Shown here piece by piece: positions 10,547-21,444 of a DNA stretch of 64,000 nucleotides (position 1 is the stretch's first letter; the number at the start of each line of letters is the position of its first letter). Both the position numbers and the translations under genes were made by a program. This stretch comes from Agrypnia vestita (Eukaryota > Arthropoda > Insecta > Trichoptera > Phryganeidae). Where the stretch lies: assembly GCA_016648135.1 (NCBI GenBank), contig JADDOH010000182.1, positions 1 through 64,000 of the forward strand, written 5' to 3'. Below the pieces are notes generated by a model. That model was not told the DNA's origin. It was given only the letters and a program-made list of their open reading frames with translations, and did no database searches.

Positions 10547-11099
10547 GAAGGCAAATAAGTTTATCATTGCAAAATTATTTACTTTCTCCTCAACAAGTTA
10601 CCAAAATCTTCTGTGGGAATTCCCAAAGTAACCTCATCGAAATTAACCTAATAACTAAACGTAACCAAAAGTAACTAAAAATTTTCCTTTACTTTAAAGA
10701 TGAATTTTATATTTTAAATGTTCAGTTAAAGTTCAAATTTTATTATGTAGTAGAAGTCATTAAAATGATATAACGTGAAATACATAATATTAACAAAAAA
10801 TAATGTTAAATTATGTTAAAAGTGCATAAAAGTATACATATTGGTGATACTAAAAAGAATTTGAATAATAATATTATAAACAGTATTTCTCGATATTTTG
10901 TTATAATTTAAATAAATAATAATAAATTTGTAGTGATTCACGCACATATATACACCTACAATCACCCATGCATGAATGAATGAGCGCTGACCCCCGGACA
11001 AAAGGCGACACAACCGCAGCGAGTTTGCTGCGCAGACAGACCACCGAAGCAAAGTAGGCGCATGGAGACGCGGATCAACAATCGAACACCATCAGCGGT
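10547..11099. other. AT-rich intergenic sequence
   Basis: No gene recognised. It may include the 5' part of the LTR-like block that follows: TGTTAAA at 10804 or 10814 could pair with TTTAACA at 11333. Confidence 0.35.
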
Positions 11100-11340
11100 C
11101 ATTCAACACGAGTACAGCCAGACTTCAAGAGAGTTCTTTGTTCCCAAAACATATAAAAATAGCCAATGCCCTGTACGGGCTTGTCAGTCTCTTAACTAAC
11201 TCCAGCGTCGGTCGGAGGCCCTGTTCCGTCGACTTTGTATCATTGTATTTATTATTGTAATTGTGTGTAACTTGTAATTGTTTTATCGAGTAAATAAATT
11301 CATTAAACTTTCCACGACATCGGGAAATTCCCGTTTAACA
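11100..11340 (+). promoter_or_regulatory. LTR-like promoter and poly(A) block
   Basis: TATAAAA at 11152-11158 is followed about 34 bp later by TCAGTC at 11185-11190, an arthropod initiator match. AATAAA follows near 11292. The block ends GTTTAACA, followed by TGGGTGGTGACC, which resembles the primer-binding region behind an LTR. The order TATA, initiator, poly(A) signal, CA end is what a retrotransposon LTR shows. No gag or pol follows, so this would be an isolated or decayed LTR; a host promoter is the alternative. Confidence 0.4.
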
Positions 11341-11344
11341 TGGG

Positions 11345-11945
11345 TGGTGACCATAAAGCAACTTCTTCTCATTTCCATCGATATCAAAAACTAGAATTAT
11401 TTACGCATTACGCCACCAATAACACCCCAAAATATTAAAATATATATTTCTATAAAAATTATTGAAAACGTCATTGGGTTCTGAGATAAAGCGCTCTATG
11501 CTTTTAATTTTTCGTTTTTTGTTGTTATAACCTATTCTATTTATTTTTGGCTGTTTTTAATATGCGTACGAGTATTTGTTTATGATTCTTCTGAATATTT
11601 TTTTAATTTTCGTAGATACTTACGTGTAGTGAAAAATTAGTAATTGTACCTAAGGCAAATGAAACAGTAAAAAAACATGAGAAAAATTTGATATCATTAA
11701 CATAACAAGGTTTGAAATATAAAACCAATACAAGATTGCTAACGGTGAGAAGAGGTACAAGGATATTGAATTACGCGAAACACGTGAAATACGTCTCCGC
11801 GATAACTTGTATGGAAATCCGGCGGCGAAGATAAAATAGGGCGAGCGCATTAACATCAAAATACACACATTCAAATTAGAAGTGACAAACATTCAGCTGA
11901 CAGAATTATATAATTATATAATTCACATATAAATTTAATATTAAA
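11345..11945. other. AT-rich intergenic sequence
   Basis: No coding frame with a recognisable family. The 80-residue open frame at 11650-11892 (minus) has no support. Confidence 0.35.
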
Positions 11946-12567
11946 ATAATCGAAAACGTTCAAAAAATATTCCTTAAGCGTACTAACTACAAATTTAATT
12001 TGAATTTTAAATGTTTGGACTCAATAAAATTTCATAAATTGGAAACTCTAGAAAACTGGCGAATATTGTCAGATGAATCTTTTCTTTTCAAAATAATTCA
12101 TAACCTTATTGATTCTCCTGAAATCACCAGCTTGGTAGCTTTCCACGACCCACTCCGACCTACCAGACAGAAGTACCTCTTTTCCCTTCCAATTTATCAA
12201 ACCAACGATAGGAAATCCTCTCCCATTCCGCGCATATACTCAGATTATAAATTTAATAGAAATTTTTAACACTAAATATGAAGAGTATCGTCATATGGTG
12301 AGGCAATACTAAAAACTCGTCCCCCTTCCTGATGATGTATATTATATACATCACGAGCCCCTTTGTCTATGTTAAAGTTAAATTTGGAACAATCGGCTAA
12401 ATGATGTTTTATCTGTCATTGTCAAATTGACTTATCTATGATTATGTCCTAGTTGTGTTATCCTCTAATTGTGGGAGACATTTAACTATTTTTTTTTGTA
12501 TTTCATCTTATCAAGCGATTGCGTCTCCCTGGTGGATGACAGAATAAAATAAAATAAAATAAAATAA
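11946..12567 (+). mobile_element. LINE 3' end (family A, Jockey/CR1-like)
   Basis: A 5'-truncated non-LTR retrotransposon: the C-terminal ORF2 segment, then a shared 3' UTR (AAATATGAAGAGTATCGTCA, TGTATATTATATACAT) and an (AAAAT)n tail at 12542-12567. The same UTR recurs at 25345-25630 (plus) and 56858-57100 (minus). Confidence 0.85.
11948..12269 (+). pseudogene. Non-LTR retrotransposon ORF2 C-terminus (family A)
   Basis: The frame reads IENVQKIFLK, then LDSIKFHKLETLENWRILSD, then FLFKIIHNLIDSPEITSLV, then RPTRQKYLFSLPIYQTN, ending at TAA. This is the region after the reverse transcriptase palm in Jockey/CR1-type proteins: R(V/I)(E/Q).VQ..FL, then L...R...D....YKI..G..D.PE. The homologous frame at 57189-57542 shares most residues. 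The domain with catalytic aspartates is missing, so the copy is dead on arrival. No ATG supports a separate gene. Confidence 0.85.
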
Positions 12568-12639
12568 TATCATAAAATAATTTTGACGAAAATAAATTTA
12601 CAAAATAAGATTCAACAAAGTTGAAATAAATAATATCTG

Positions 12640-13110
12640 AGATATATTACTATTATTGTTTTGAGGGTAGCAGTCCTTCTCAATATGAAGTATAGTTAAA
12701 AACTAACTTAAATACAAAATTTTATGAATCTATTCGGGTAGGGCAGGGAGCCGTGTGATGGGGAGGTTTTTTGTCATTAACAAGTCAAGGTTTGGAGAAT
12801 TTTTTGAAATGTGATATTATTAATGTCTCTTTACAGAATTTAATTTTTTTGGGATTTTAACGATTTCCAAATTGCTCATTATACGTCCTTTATGAAGTAC
12901 CGAGAGGAGTAGCATTATTTTGTGACTGTCGAAAAAATGGTTGGTGTCAATTATATGGTCTGCGAATTCTGAGAAGTTGTTATTCTTTTTTAGGCTACGG
13001 TGATGTTCTTTTATCCTTGTATATAAGTATGTCGTGGTTTGGTCTATATATTTTTAACACGGTCTCCGTATGTTATTAGATATATCCCGCATTCTTCTCT
13101 AATATCTATT
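12640..13110 (-). pseudogene. Penelope-like element relic: GIY-YIG endonuclease and 3' region
   Basis: On the minus strand from about 13110 the frames read EECGIYLITYGDR, then KYIDQTTTYLYTRIKEHHRS, then NNNFSEFADHIIDTNHFFDS. This is the GIY-YIG endonuclease of Penelope-like elements (CGIY...C...YIGQT...L..RIKEH), with YIG changed to YID and a frameshift between the boxes. It resembles the fragment at 44849. Downstream on the same strand (12640-12860) lies the 3' region also seen in the fold-back at 8458-8878, including a decayed hammerhead-like hairpin at 12660-12700. Confidence 0.8.
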
Positions 13111-13290
13111 ACAGTAAGTGTCTTCTTCTTCTTTCTCAGCCATTTGTCTCCATTGCAGAACTTTGGGTGCCCGTCTGTCTTGTCCCTATTTGGCAACACG
13201 ACCAGCCCATTGCCTTTTTAATCTGGCAATACGATTACTTTTGTCCGGCGCCTGATTTCCTCATAACTCACCTTCCCGGAAAGATAGGAG
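13110..13290 (-). pseudogene. RTE-type LINE C-terminal fragment
   Basis: The minus strand reads YEEIRRRTKVI, then after a shift ARLKRQWAGRVAK, then RAPKVLQWRQ. This fits the RTE-clade C-terminal pattern (RRTKV.D...RI..LKW.WAGH.AR...RW...VLEWRP). One frameshift and one stop are visible. It abuts the Penelope relic, so one has inserted into or beside the other. Confidence 0.75.
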
Positions 13291-13675
13291 ATCTGGGTTT
13301 ATTTGTTTTTTCTGCATGTCTTTCTAATTGATTAATAAATTTGGTTTCAAAGTAAATAGTTTAGGTGAGAGACCTTGCCTTATGTCTATTTTTATGTTAT
13401 GTACCAATAACTATAGTGGTAATAATTAACTCAAATATTGTGTGTAGTAAGTACATCGTTCAAATAAAAATTATATTTTCAATTAAAATTTTGCACCACG
13501 AAGTAGCTGCTAAATCATTCAATGATACTAATCATTTAAGAATTACCTTAATTAATGTATCATCAAGTATCAGATACAACTTTTCATAATTTTTTTAAAA
13601 TTTAAAATATGATGGAAACCTGAAAGGTTTATGGATGGTTTAATATGATTTAGAACCAAAGTCATTTTTTTATAG

Positions 13676-14070
13676 TTGATCGAGTTTCAACATTTTTATC
13701 ACATCTGTTTTGAATTTGTCCGTGGTCAGTTGTTTGGTCTGTTGTGGCAGGTCATTGGATAGTTTTAATCCGTTGCAAATTAGTCGGGATTGTCCTGTTT
13801 TTGTTTTGGCGTGTGTTATGTGATAATTTTGAGCCATTCTAGTATTGGGTTGATGTTTTTCATGTATTTTGTGTAATTTTATGTCTTCGTCTTGTATTTC
13901 GCCAATTGCTAGTCTGTGAATGATTTTAAGATTTTTTTCAATTTTTGTAATGCTTTCGATGTTTAATTGTTGTGTTATATGGCATACAGTTTCAGTTGGT
14001 GTCCGATATTTCAGATCATAGACCATTTCTGGAATGTGTGACTCTAGAAGATGCCGAATAACATGGCTGA
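13676..14070 (-). pseudogene. LINE ORF2 C-terminus (family F)
   Basis: A 147-residue minus-strand frame has segments LKYRTPTETVCHITQQLNIE, then KNLKIIHRLAIGEI, then YHITHAKTKTGQSRLI, CNGLKLSNDLP and DKFKTDVIKMLKL. The last part fits the terminal signature of non-LTR polymerases (FFNG.KLYN.LP......FK..LK..L). The N-terminal dozen residues run into a GACGGTCGG-containing repeat and are not part of the family. It is assigned by pattern only; the clade is uncertain. Confidence 0.55.
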
Positions 14071-14074
14071 AAGA

Positions 14075-14200
14075 TGTGCGACAATATATTGACAGCGACG
14101 GTCGGGACAGCAATAATTATTATATTGACAGTAACGGTCGGCTGTCAACGTAATAGTTATTGCTAACGAGTTAATGACCGGCTACCGGATTCGGCATGAG
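14075..14200. repeat. Short duplicated GC-rich unit
   Basis: ATATTGACAG followed by CGACGGTCGG or TAACGGTCGG occurs twice about 40 bp apart (near 14082 and 14123), with a further GACCGGCTACCGG block. Probably a small MITE or satellite fragment. Confidence 0.35.
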
Positions 14201-14289
14201 AAGAATAATTTACAGAATTATTGTTACAACCCAGGATATGTAGAAGATCCAGTTGCTTTCAACATGTGAAACAAGTCTGATGTCCTTTG

Positions 14290-14601
14290 TATCGATGTCT
14301 CATCTTTTGCCCCTTATAATAAAAATAATATTTGGATAACTTATACAGCGCCGTTTTCGCGAATACTCACCTCAAGGGCGCTTTACACAGACAAATTATC
14401 ATACAAAACAACTTACTGCTAAAAAAGAAAAAAAAATATTTACTATTACTTATTACTTATTATTTACATTACTATGGCATGCAAGAAATGGAATTAAAAT
14501 TGAGTACTATAATAGTTGGGAGTGCCTGAAAGAATTAGGTGTTTTCGCGGAGCGCACAATAGGAGTAGAAAACATCAGCTATTGTTGTTGTGGTCAGATT
14601 C
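14290..14601 (-). other. Probable 3' UTR of the L2/CR1-like LINE
   Basis: Lies directly downstream of the ORF2 stop on the minus strand and becomes A-rich in that orientation. The plus-strand frame at 14332-14529 shows no family signature. Confidence 0.4.
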
Positions 14602-15255
14602 TATAGGTTTTTATATGATTGTCTAAATAAATGCGTCTTAAGTTGTTTTTTGAACTGTGGTGAGCTGTCTGTTTGTCTCAGTTTATTAGGTAGTTTGTTC
14701 CACAACTTTGGTCCAGCCACCGCGAAGCACGATCACCGAAATTAGTTTTGTGGACGCGATTTACTTCAGATAACCTATTTGTATTAGATGTTGATGCTGA
14801 CAAGTGGAAGTTGTCTATTATTTGCGGAGAATGGAATGCAGAAGTCGGTTATGTATTGAGGGGCCATGTTGTGAATAGCCTTAAATATTGTAAGGCAAAG
14901 CTTATATTCAATCCTCTCTGGACATCTAAGCCAGTGAAGGTTTTGAAGATGGTTTGAGATGTGCGCAAACTTTGAAACGCCGGTAATAATACAGTTTGTA
15001 ATTTGTTTATTTCCTGTTTCGGGAGATGAGCATAGAAACCATTACAGTAGTCTAAGCGAGAGATAACGTATGCATTTATTAGTGATTTTGTTGCTTCTGT
15101 TGGGATGCTTTTGCGAATAGATTTAATGCGGCGTAAATGATAGAATGCAGAGCTGGTTGTGCTATTAATTTGTTTACTAAGAGACAAGCTTGAATCCAAG
15201 TAGACTCCAAGTAGTTTGACATTGGTTTTGGGAATTATGTCAATATTATCCTAGA
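14602..15255 (-). pseudogene. L2/CR1-like LINE ORF2 C-terminal part (family E)
   Basis: The minus strand reads VKLLGVYLDSSLSLSKQINS, then TSSAFYHLRRIKSIRKSIP, then TKSLINAYVISRLDYCNGFY, then AHLPKQEINKLQTVL. After frameshifts it continues VAGPKLWNKLPNKLRQTDSS and FKKQLKTHLFRQSYKNL to a stop at about 14603. These are the L2/CR1 signatures LG..LDSSLS, SRLDYCN.L...LP and LWN.LP..LR....FK..LK.HLF. The palm domain is missing because of 5' truncation. The plus-strand open frame at 14748-14957 is a shadow. Confidence 0.9.
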
Positions 15256-15609
15256 AGAATCGCAGGGCACCCACAAGCATCTCAGCTCTTCGCTGATTTT
15301 TTGCCATTTTTAAAACTATAATGTTCTGTATAATATGTTATAGAAGCACGTTTGAAGTGTGTAAAATGAGGAAACAGCGTGTACTCGTATTCTTCATCCT
15401 CTGCCGCGTCCTCTAAGAGAATCGCATCCTGGAGACTACATTAATTGCGAACTCTCTCCAACTCTCCACAGGAATCTTCGCGTTTAATTTCCTTTATTAT
15501 TCCATAATGGAACTAGGATTTCCACTTGGTTGTAAAACCGAATAATCTGGGAACTAATGAATGTTATCTGCTTCGTCCATTATCCTCGAGTAGGTCTGCG
15601 ATGACTGAT
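15256..15609. other. Unassigned sequence
   Basis: Moderate GC content with no recognisable gene or repeat. Confidence 0.35.

Positions 15610-15644
<35 letters not shown>
15610..15644 (+). repeat. (GT)n microsatellite
   Basis: About 17 uninterrupted GT units, likely polymorphic in length. Confidence 0.95.
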
Positions 15645-15645
<1 letters not shown>

Positions 15646-15939
15646 TGGGCTGGCATGAGCTCTTAAGATAAAGGAATTGGGTTTTTGAATAATTATTGTC
15701 AACACAATGGTCGCTGGAGTACTAAAATGGCGCTAGGATTTTTATTATTTAAGATGAGATGTTAGTCTAATGACGACGTTTATTATCGTCGTTAGTCCTA
15801 TTTTTATAGGAAAAAAATTTATTTAATTTATTTGAAAATGCACTTGTATTGCAATGTAAATCATTATTGACCTACGTTATAAATAGATGGGAATAATCTA
15901 GTAAAGAACATTGAACACATCCTTGTACAATAATTGAAA
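15645..15939. other. AT-rich intergenic sequence
   Basis: Nothing recognised. Confidence 0.35.
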
Positions 15940-17160
15940 AGTCAAGTTGATTATTTATGATATTATTAGATGCTAGATACCTTATAGACCTTTTTGTTAA
16001 AAATTAATAATTGATATACAATGTGGTTTCCCAAATATTTTAGTTTTTTTTTTACATAAAAGCTTTTTTTGCATTGCTCTGAAAAGAGTATATACTTTAT
16101 TAACAAAAGAACATAATATTTCACATAAAAATGTAAAAATAATAAAATCTTACCTGAAAAGAGAAACAACATTTAAAGCTATTATTTTATATTAATCAAT
16201 TAACATTCAGACACTTTATCAATTATTAAATATTATTCACCGATCTATTATCATTAAAATATAATTTTTCACAATAGGTCGATTGTCAGTTTGTTTGTCA
16301 AATAATTTTTATACAAATGTTCTATTTTACCCATTCAAATTAAATCAAAAAATATAATTTTTCACAATAGGTCGATTGTCAGTTGTTTGTTTGTGAAATA
16401 ATTTTTACACAAATTCAAATGTCTTATTTTACCAATTCAAATTTTCTTTTAATAGCTCAAGTCGAGTTGATTATTTATGATATTATTAGATGCTAAATAC
16501 CTTATACACCTTTTCGTTAAAAATAAATAATTGATATACAATGTGGTTTCCCAAATATTTTAGTTTTTTTTTTAAAACAAAAGCTTTTTTTGCGTTGCTC
16601 TGAAAAAAGTATATATTTTATTCACATAAAAACATAATATTTCACATAAAAATTTAAAAATAATCAAAGTGCACATCTTACCTGAAAAGAAAAACAACAT
16701 TTAAAGCTATTATTTTATATAAATCAATTAACATTCAGACACTTTATCAATTATTAAATATTATTCACCGATCTATTATCATCGAAACATAATTTTTCAC
16801 AATAGGTCGATTGTCATTTGTTTGTTTATCAAATAATTTTCACACAAACGTTCTATTTTACCAATTCAAATTAAATCAAAAAACATAATTTTTCACAATA
16901 GGTCGATTGTCATTTGTTTGTTTATCAAATAATTTTCACACAAACGTTCTATTTTACCAATTCAAATTAAATCAAAAAACATAATTTTTCACAATAGGTC
17001 GATTGTCATTTGTTTGTTTATCAAATAATTTTCACACAAACGTTCTATTTTACCAATTCAAATTAAATCAAAAAACATAATTTTTCACAATAGGTCGATT
17101 GTCAGTTGTTTGTTTGTCGAATAATTTTTACACAAATTCAAATTTTATTATTTTACCAAT
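15940..17160 (+). repeat. Nested satellite: 96-bp units within an approximately 525-bp duplication
   Basis: The motif CACAATAGGTCGATTGTCA starts at 16270, 16363, 16798, 16894, 16990 and 17086, so the later units have an exact 96-bp period and the first pair 93 bp. The block starting AGTTGATTATTTATGATATT occurs at about 15945 and again at about 16465, giving a higher-order duplication of roughly 520-528 bp. The last units are nearly identical to each other, indicating recent expansion at the 3' side. Confidence 0.95.
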
Positions 17161-17770
17161 TCAAAATTTACAGATATACAAAATGTAATCCCGAATTTTC
17201 ACCTGAAATATGGCATACTTCTGTAAAATTATTTGATAATGCAGAGAAATATTGCAACGTGAGTGGTACTATTTATGTAATATGCTTATTAGGTTGGCTG
17301 CAATGTCGCGTCATATTAGCAGCAAGGGCCCGCAGGCGGTTAACAATGCGAGCTGAAAAGTCAACAGGATTATTTGCAAAGCAAATAGGAGGATAGTATA
17401 CGTCAATAGCTCGCGCAATATGTTCCCTAAAGCTTTGATATCCCCTTCAGATTTGTATTTTGAATCAGCGCCCTCAGACTTTTTCCATATTTAAATTCCC
17501 CGTGGAGCGGTTCCGTTAATTCCATTGCCACAAAACAAAGGCAATTTCAGACATGAATATTTATTTCCTTTCATGGAAATATTCCGTTTTGTCAATACGA
17601 TGCACGGAAATGTAATATGTAATTCAGCGAGAGAAAAATATCGTTATTCAAAACTGGCTCGCGATTACCGAAATTGGCTTCCGAATTTGACACAAATATC
17701 AGAGCGAATTCGGGCTACAAAATCATACAAATATAAAAAATATTTATAAAAATTTCGACACCGTTCTTTT
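17161..17770. other. Unassigned sequence, GC-richer than surroundings
   Basis: The open frames at 17106-17396 and 17525-17749 lack convincing starts (the latter begins at TTG) and show no domain. No repeat partner in the window. Confidence 0.3.
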
Positions 17771-17774
17771 GTTA

Positions 17775-18060
17775 TTAATCAGGATATATATTATAGACGT
17801 CTCATAGATACAAAGTTATTTTTTATATAAGAAAATAAGTAATGAAGTCTTTTTTTGGGTGTTTCACCCATGATACACTACCACATCTAAAAAAAATTGG
17901 AAGTTGTATATATGTATGTGTCTTTTATACCCCTTGCAGTCGAAAATTTTATAATTCCCATAAACCAATACAGATGTCTCCGTCGGTAATAATATATATT
18001 TTTAATTGGAGTTTTTTAATGCAATTCCCTTTTTATTATTATTATTGAAAAATCAAACCA
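17775..18060 (+). mobile_element. Palindromic retroposon-like element, degenerate copy
   Basis: TATATATTATAGACGTCTCATAGA and a following TAATGAAGTC block match the border arm of the family. The part from about 17870 matches the unique centre of the 42816-43570 copy (GTTGTATATAT, CAGATGTC.CCG, AATTCCCTTTTT). The second arm is missing. Confidence 0.55.
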
Positions 18061-18480
18061 TTATACAAATTAAGTGTTTTCGGCCCGTTCAGAGTAACAC
18101 ACAAAAAAGTATTATATATATTTAGTGTATCAATGTTTTGTGATCACGTAAAAGTTTGGAAAAAAATAATTGATTTTATGTAAAGTATCATTTCCATCAT
18201 TTTCTATCTTTATACAAAAAAAAGGTTTTTATTTAATATTTTGACACTGAAACAAACTGCCTTCTACTTACTTTCAAAATAATATTAGTATTTATTTTTA
18301 TGATTTTTTATTATTATTTAGTATTTATTATTAAATATTACAACACGTATGTTGCATACTTCGACGTCGAAGTATACATATGTTACGTGTTATGATGACC
18401 AATATTAAACTAATGAGAGTAGATCCGAATATTCCATAATTGTAGTTTGTTAGATCCGACGTGTATATATATATATATTG
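18061..18480. other. AT-rich sequence with TA microsatellite
   Basis: A (TA)n run lies at about 18462-18479. Nothing else recognised. Confidence 0.4.
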
Positions 18481-18602
18481 GGTTTCTCTGGAGAAACCCA
18501 CTCCTCCACAAACACCTGACGCAGAATTTTTTAAACTTTCACTTGACGGTGAGCTCCGGAACCAAACGGTTGTACGCTTTTTGGAGAAGCAGCTCATCGA
18601 CA
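18479..18602 (+). other. Short frame and hairpin upstream of a hammerhead candidate
   Basis: A perfect hairpin GGGTTTCTC/GAGAAACCC starts this block. A plus-strand frame follows (EFFKLSLDGELRNQTVV, then FLEKQLIDKAP and stop at 18612) with coding-like composition but no recognised family. It runs directly into the hammerhead motif, so it may be the end of a retroelement protein. Confidence 0.3.
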
Positions 18603-18603
18603 A

Positions 18604-18648
18604 GGCGCCCTGAAGATGAACAGTGAGATCTGTTCGAAACGTCGGCAG
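18604..18648 (+). ncRNA. Hammerhead ribozyme candidate
   Basis: Core box CTGAAGA (18610-18616) fits CUGANGA. Stem II is a perfect 6-bp GAACAG/CTGTTC with loop TGAGAT. GAAAC follows at 18636-18640, then GTC at 18641-18643 as the cleavage triplet. Stem I pairs GCC (18607-18609) with GGC (18644-18646). Stem III is only the ACGT palindrome, as in the Penelope-type hammerheads thought to act as dimers. All core nucleotides are present. Confidence 0.65.
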
Positions 18649-18719
18649 ACGACTGGTCCTGACGACCAGAATTTGACGCGGGTTACCCCCAAAGTAGTTA
18701 GAACTAACATATATATATA

Positions 18720-19095
18720 TATATATAGAACTAATTATATATGGTGGGGGTGGCTGTAAGTGGGTGACGAAAATGTGCTTTCTAGCACATTGTTTTGTTA
18801 TGAGAAGGTCGCAAATGCTTCAGATTGTTTCAAATTAGGCGCGCCGACTGTGTCGGTAGTCTAGAAGGTTCTGGAAAAACCTGCTCTAGAAAGTTCAGGA
18901 AGTAGTTTTGGAAAATTCCCGAAAGTTCTATAAGGTTCTAAACTGAGTGGCGGAATGTGTCGGTGTGTCTAGAAGGTTCCTGTACATTCAATAAATTTCT
19001 TGAAAGTTCTGGAAGGATAATGTTCTAGAAGGTTCGTGAATATTCTATGACGATCCAAACAGTGAACTAAAAGCGGGCACAGCTAGTGGAAATAA
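18720..19095 (-). repeat. HSE-array repeat, copy 1 (reverse)
   Basis: Reverse-strand relative of 21806-22260 and 36246-36740, sharing GGTGGGGGTGGCTG, GTGACGAAAATGTGC, GCACATTGTTTTGTTATG and TGAGTGGCGGAATGTGTCGG. Alternating GAA/TTC pentamers include GAAAATTCCCGAAAGTTC (18911-18928) and TTCTAGAAGGTTCGTGAA near 19020-19040. It ends near GCGGGCACAGCTAGT, the complement of a motif starting the 36-kb copy. Confidence 0.8.
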
Positions 19096-19099
19096 TTTT

Positions 19100-19319
19100 T
19101 CTAAAATTTCTTATTTGAAGTGTTCGGACAAATTGAAATCGCTTCATTCGATTCAGCTAAGGACAGATTGACACTTGACTACTCATCGGACACACTCCAT
19201 TCGAACTAATATATCGCTGAAACACGGGATTGTCCAACCGATTCAGAGAGCGTTATGTAGTGTGGATATTTAGTAAATGAAACCGTGATTTCGCTCGCCA
19301 TTTTCTCGAACCATGGGCT
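19100..19319. other. Unassigned sequence
   Basis: No gene or repeat recognised. Confidence 0.3.
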
Positions 19320-19362
19320 CATCGAGATGCCCATGGTTCGAGAAACCATGGGCATCTCGATG
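19320..19362. repeat. Perfect hairpin
   Basis: CATCGAGATGCCCATGGTT and its complement AACCATGGGCATCTCGATG form 19-bp arms around a 5-nt loop. A third overlapping CCATGGGC block lies just upstream. It directly precedes the truncated SINE, suggesting a rearrangement at the insertion junction. Confidence 0.85.
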
Positions 19363-19377
19363 TCATAACACGTTATA

Positions 19378-19483
19378 ATAGCACAAGCGTTTAGCTTAGT
19401 TTGAAAATAGTAAGAATATTGATGTGACACGTATTCCGTGTTCACATCTCTATTTTTTAAAAAAAAAAAAAAAAAAAAAAATA
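19378..19483 (+). mobile_element. SINE 3' body, 5'-truncated (copy D)
   Basis: TAGCACAAGCGTTTAGCTTA through CCGTGTTCACATCTC matches the body of the tRNA-derived SINE at 49485 and 62497. It ends in about 23 A residues (19459-19481). The tRNA-like head is absent. Confidence 0.85.
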
Positions 19484-19499
19484 GAAGCACGGCTTTTTA

Positions 19500-20080
19500 G
19501 AAGGTGTGTACTAGCGAAGGGAAAAACTACAGTTCAAAATGAAGACTACAACACACACACGTTCACCAGTTTGAAGATTACAAAGTGTACACTACAATTG
19601 TAGTAAAAACTACATGAAGTGAAGTAATTGTAGTACTACGAAATGAAGTGAAGTAATGAAGTAATTGTACTACAAAATTGTAGTACTAGTGAAGTGAATT
19701 TTTTTCCCAAATAAAAATTTGACGAGCTAAAAAAAAAAAGGTCAACGAGAAAAATATTTAAGATAAATGACGATATTTTCTGATTCCAAAAAAATTTCAA
19801 ACCAGGGGGGGGGGTTATACAGTTTCCAGAGATTTCTTCGTTTAGCTACATCAACTTCCCAAAAATTTCACGTCAAAAATGCACTATTTAAAGTATTTTT
19901 CTCATACTTTCGATAACTTTGATGTGTGAGTACTTTGTAGTGTTCGCTTTGAAATGAAGTGTACTATTTGAAGTATATATTTTCAATAACTTTAGTGTTT
20001 GTAGTTTGTAGTGTGCAATACACTTCAAAACATGTGAACTGTGCAATTAAATGTGATGTAGTACTACATGGTAGTAGTGA
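19500..20080. repeat. Cluster of short GTAGTAC/GAAGTG motifs
   Basis: TGTAGTAC, ACTACA, GAAGTGAAGTAA and ACTTCAAA words recur many times without a fixed period. A run of ten G lies near 19804-19813. It looks like a decayed short-unit satellite or a transposon end with many subterminal repeats. The opposing frames at 19959-20165 and 19964-20182 are low-complexity by-products. Confidence 0.45.
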
Positions 20081-21444
20081 GTACAGAGCGGACCCATTAC
20101 TAGTGTGTACAGAGAGAATAATTTTCTCTCGGACGGAACGGACGGAAATGCGTAACAGGAAATAAGACGCGCGCAATTTCATTTATCCAATGAGCGCGCG
20201 CGATGGGAAAAAATCATCGTTTATGAACAAATTAATGTCTAGCAAGTGCAGTCACAGCGAAGACGCACACTTCCAACAGTCAACGCTTCTGATTTTGTAT
20301 ATACGCTGCGCAGTTGGTGTCAAGCGTGTGGATGATGTAACTTTGATATATTTTGGCTTATATCTTATAACTATCCGATAAATACTTATTTTTTTTACAT
20401 TAATGTAAACAATAGCAACCCTTAATGATTTACAATCTCAAATTTTATGTAATTTATGTGATTATTTTTAAATTATTTATTCAAAGTTTTCATACAATAT
20501 GTATGGCGGCGCACTACCGCCATCTATGAAAATTAATAAAAAAATATAATTGACCAAACACATTTCTAATTAAAAATGCGTATGCAGATATTCGGTACCT
20601 ACCCAGTGCGGCAAAATTCAATAATAAATTTTGATGTTAATTTCTGTTGCTGCTGAATTCATATTTTTAATTGTGAGTTGTCAAATGTTACACATCATAT
20701 GCGACTACTGTAAGGCTCGCTCGTTCTTTTAATATTTATTGCAACAAACCTCGTGGTTTTTAATCATTTTAATTTATTATTTAATTTATTTATATAACCA
20801 TTTTGGTTAAGGGATATATCCCAATCCGTTTCAGAAATTATAATTTCCTTCGTCATTATTCCATAGTTTGCATAATATTATTGAGGCACGGTTTCAGATT
20901 ATGATTATGAAATCGGTAGAAAAACATAAAGTATGCCGTCATGTATAATAATCATGATTTTCATTCGTATATAATTAAACTTCTCCAACCCTTCGCGCGT
21001 AAAGATAATAAAATGGATAATTTTGAATGTTTAGGAATTAAAAGAAATATAAACTGGGGTACTAATTAATATTACTTTCACTGACTCTTATCCTCCGTTT
21101 CATTATTTCCGTTACAAACAACCACCGTTACCAGTAACCCCAGCCAGCCAGTAATTAATTAATTTTTAGTATTTCCATCTTATCTACGTATTTTTTTCTA
21201 TATTCGAGTGTAGTCAGTTTAATACTTCACCTGTCGATGAGAGATCCTGATAATTCAGTAATAAAATACATAGTTTAAGTTTTTCACTCAGTTTAAGGAT
21301 CGTCAAGAATAATCTCTACAATTCAATCAATAATGTGTTTCAGAGTATTTTTTATAGTCAGTATCCGCCTCTCTCGCTCCTTTCAAACTGCACAATATTT
21401 TAAAGCCATACAACACATAATAGGCATGATGATAGATTTTGAAA
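20081..21444. other. Intergenic sequence
   Basis: AT-rich with small GC-richer patches. No coding frame, RNA or repeat partner could be recognised. Confidence 0.35.

Noticed and set aside
15940..17160. CRISPR-like array
   Set aside because: Units are contiguous 96-bp repeats without unique spacers, in a eukaryotic setting.
18331..18603. 90-codon minus-strand frame
   Set aside because: Opposes a more protein-like plus frame and includes a TA microsatellite.
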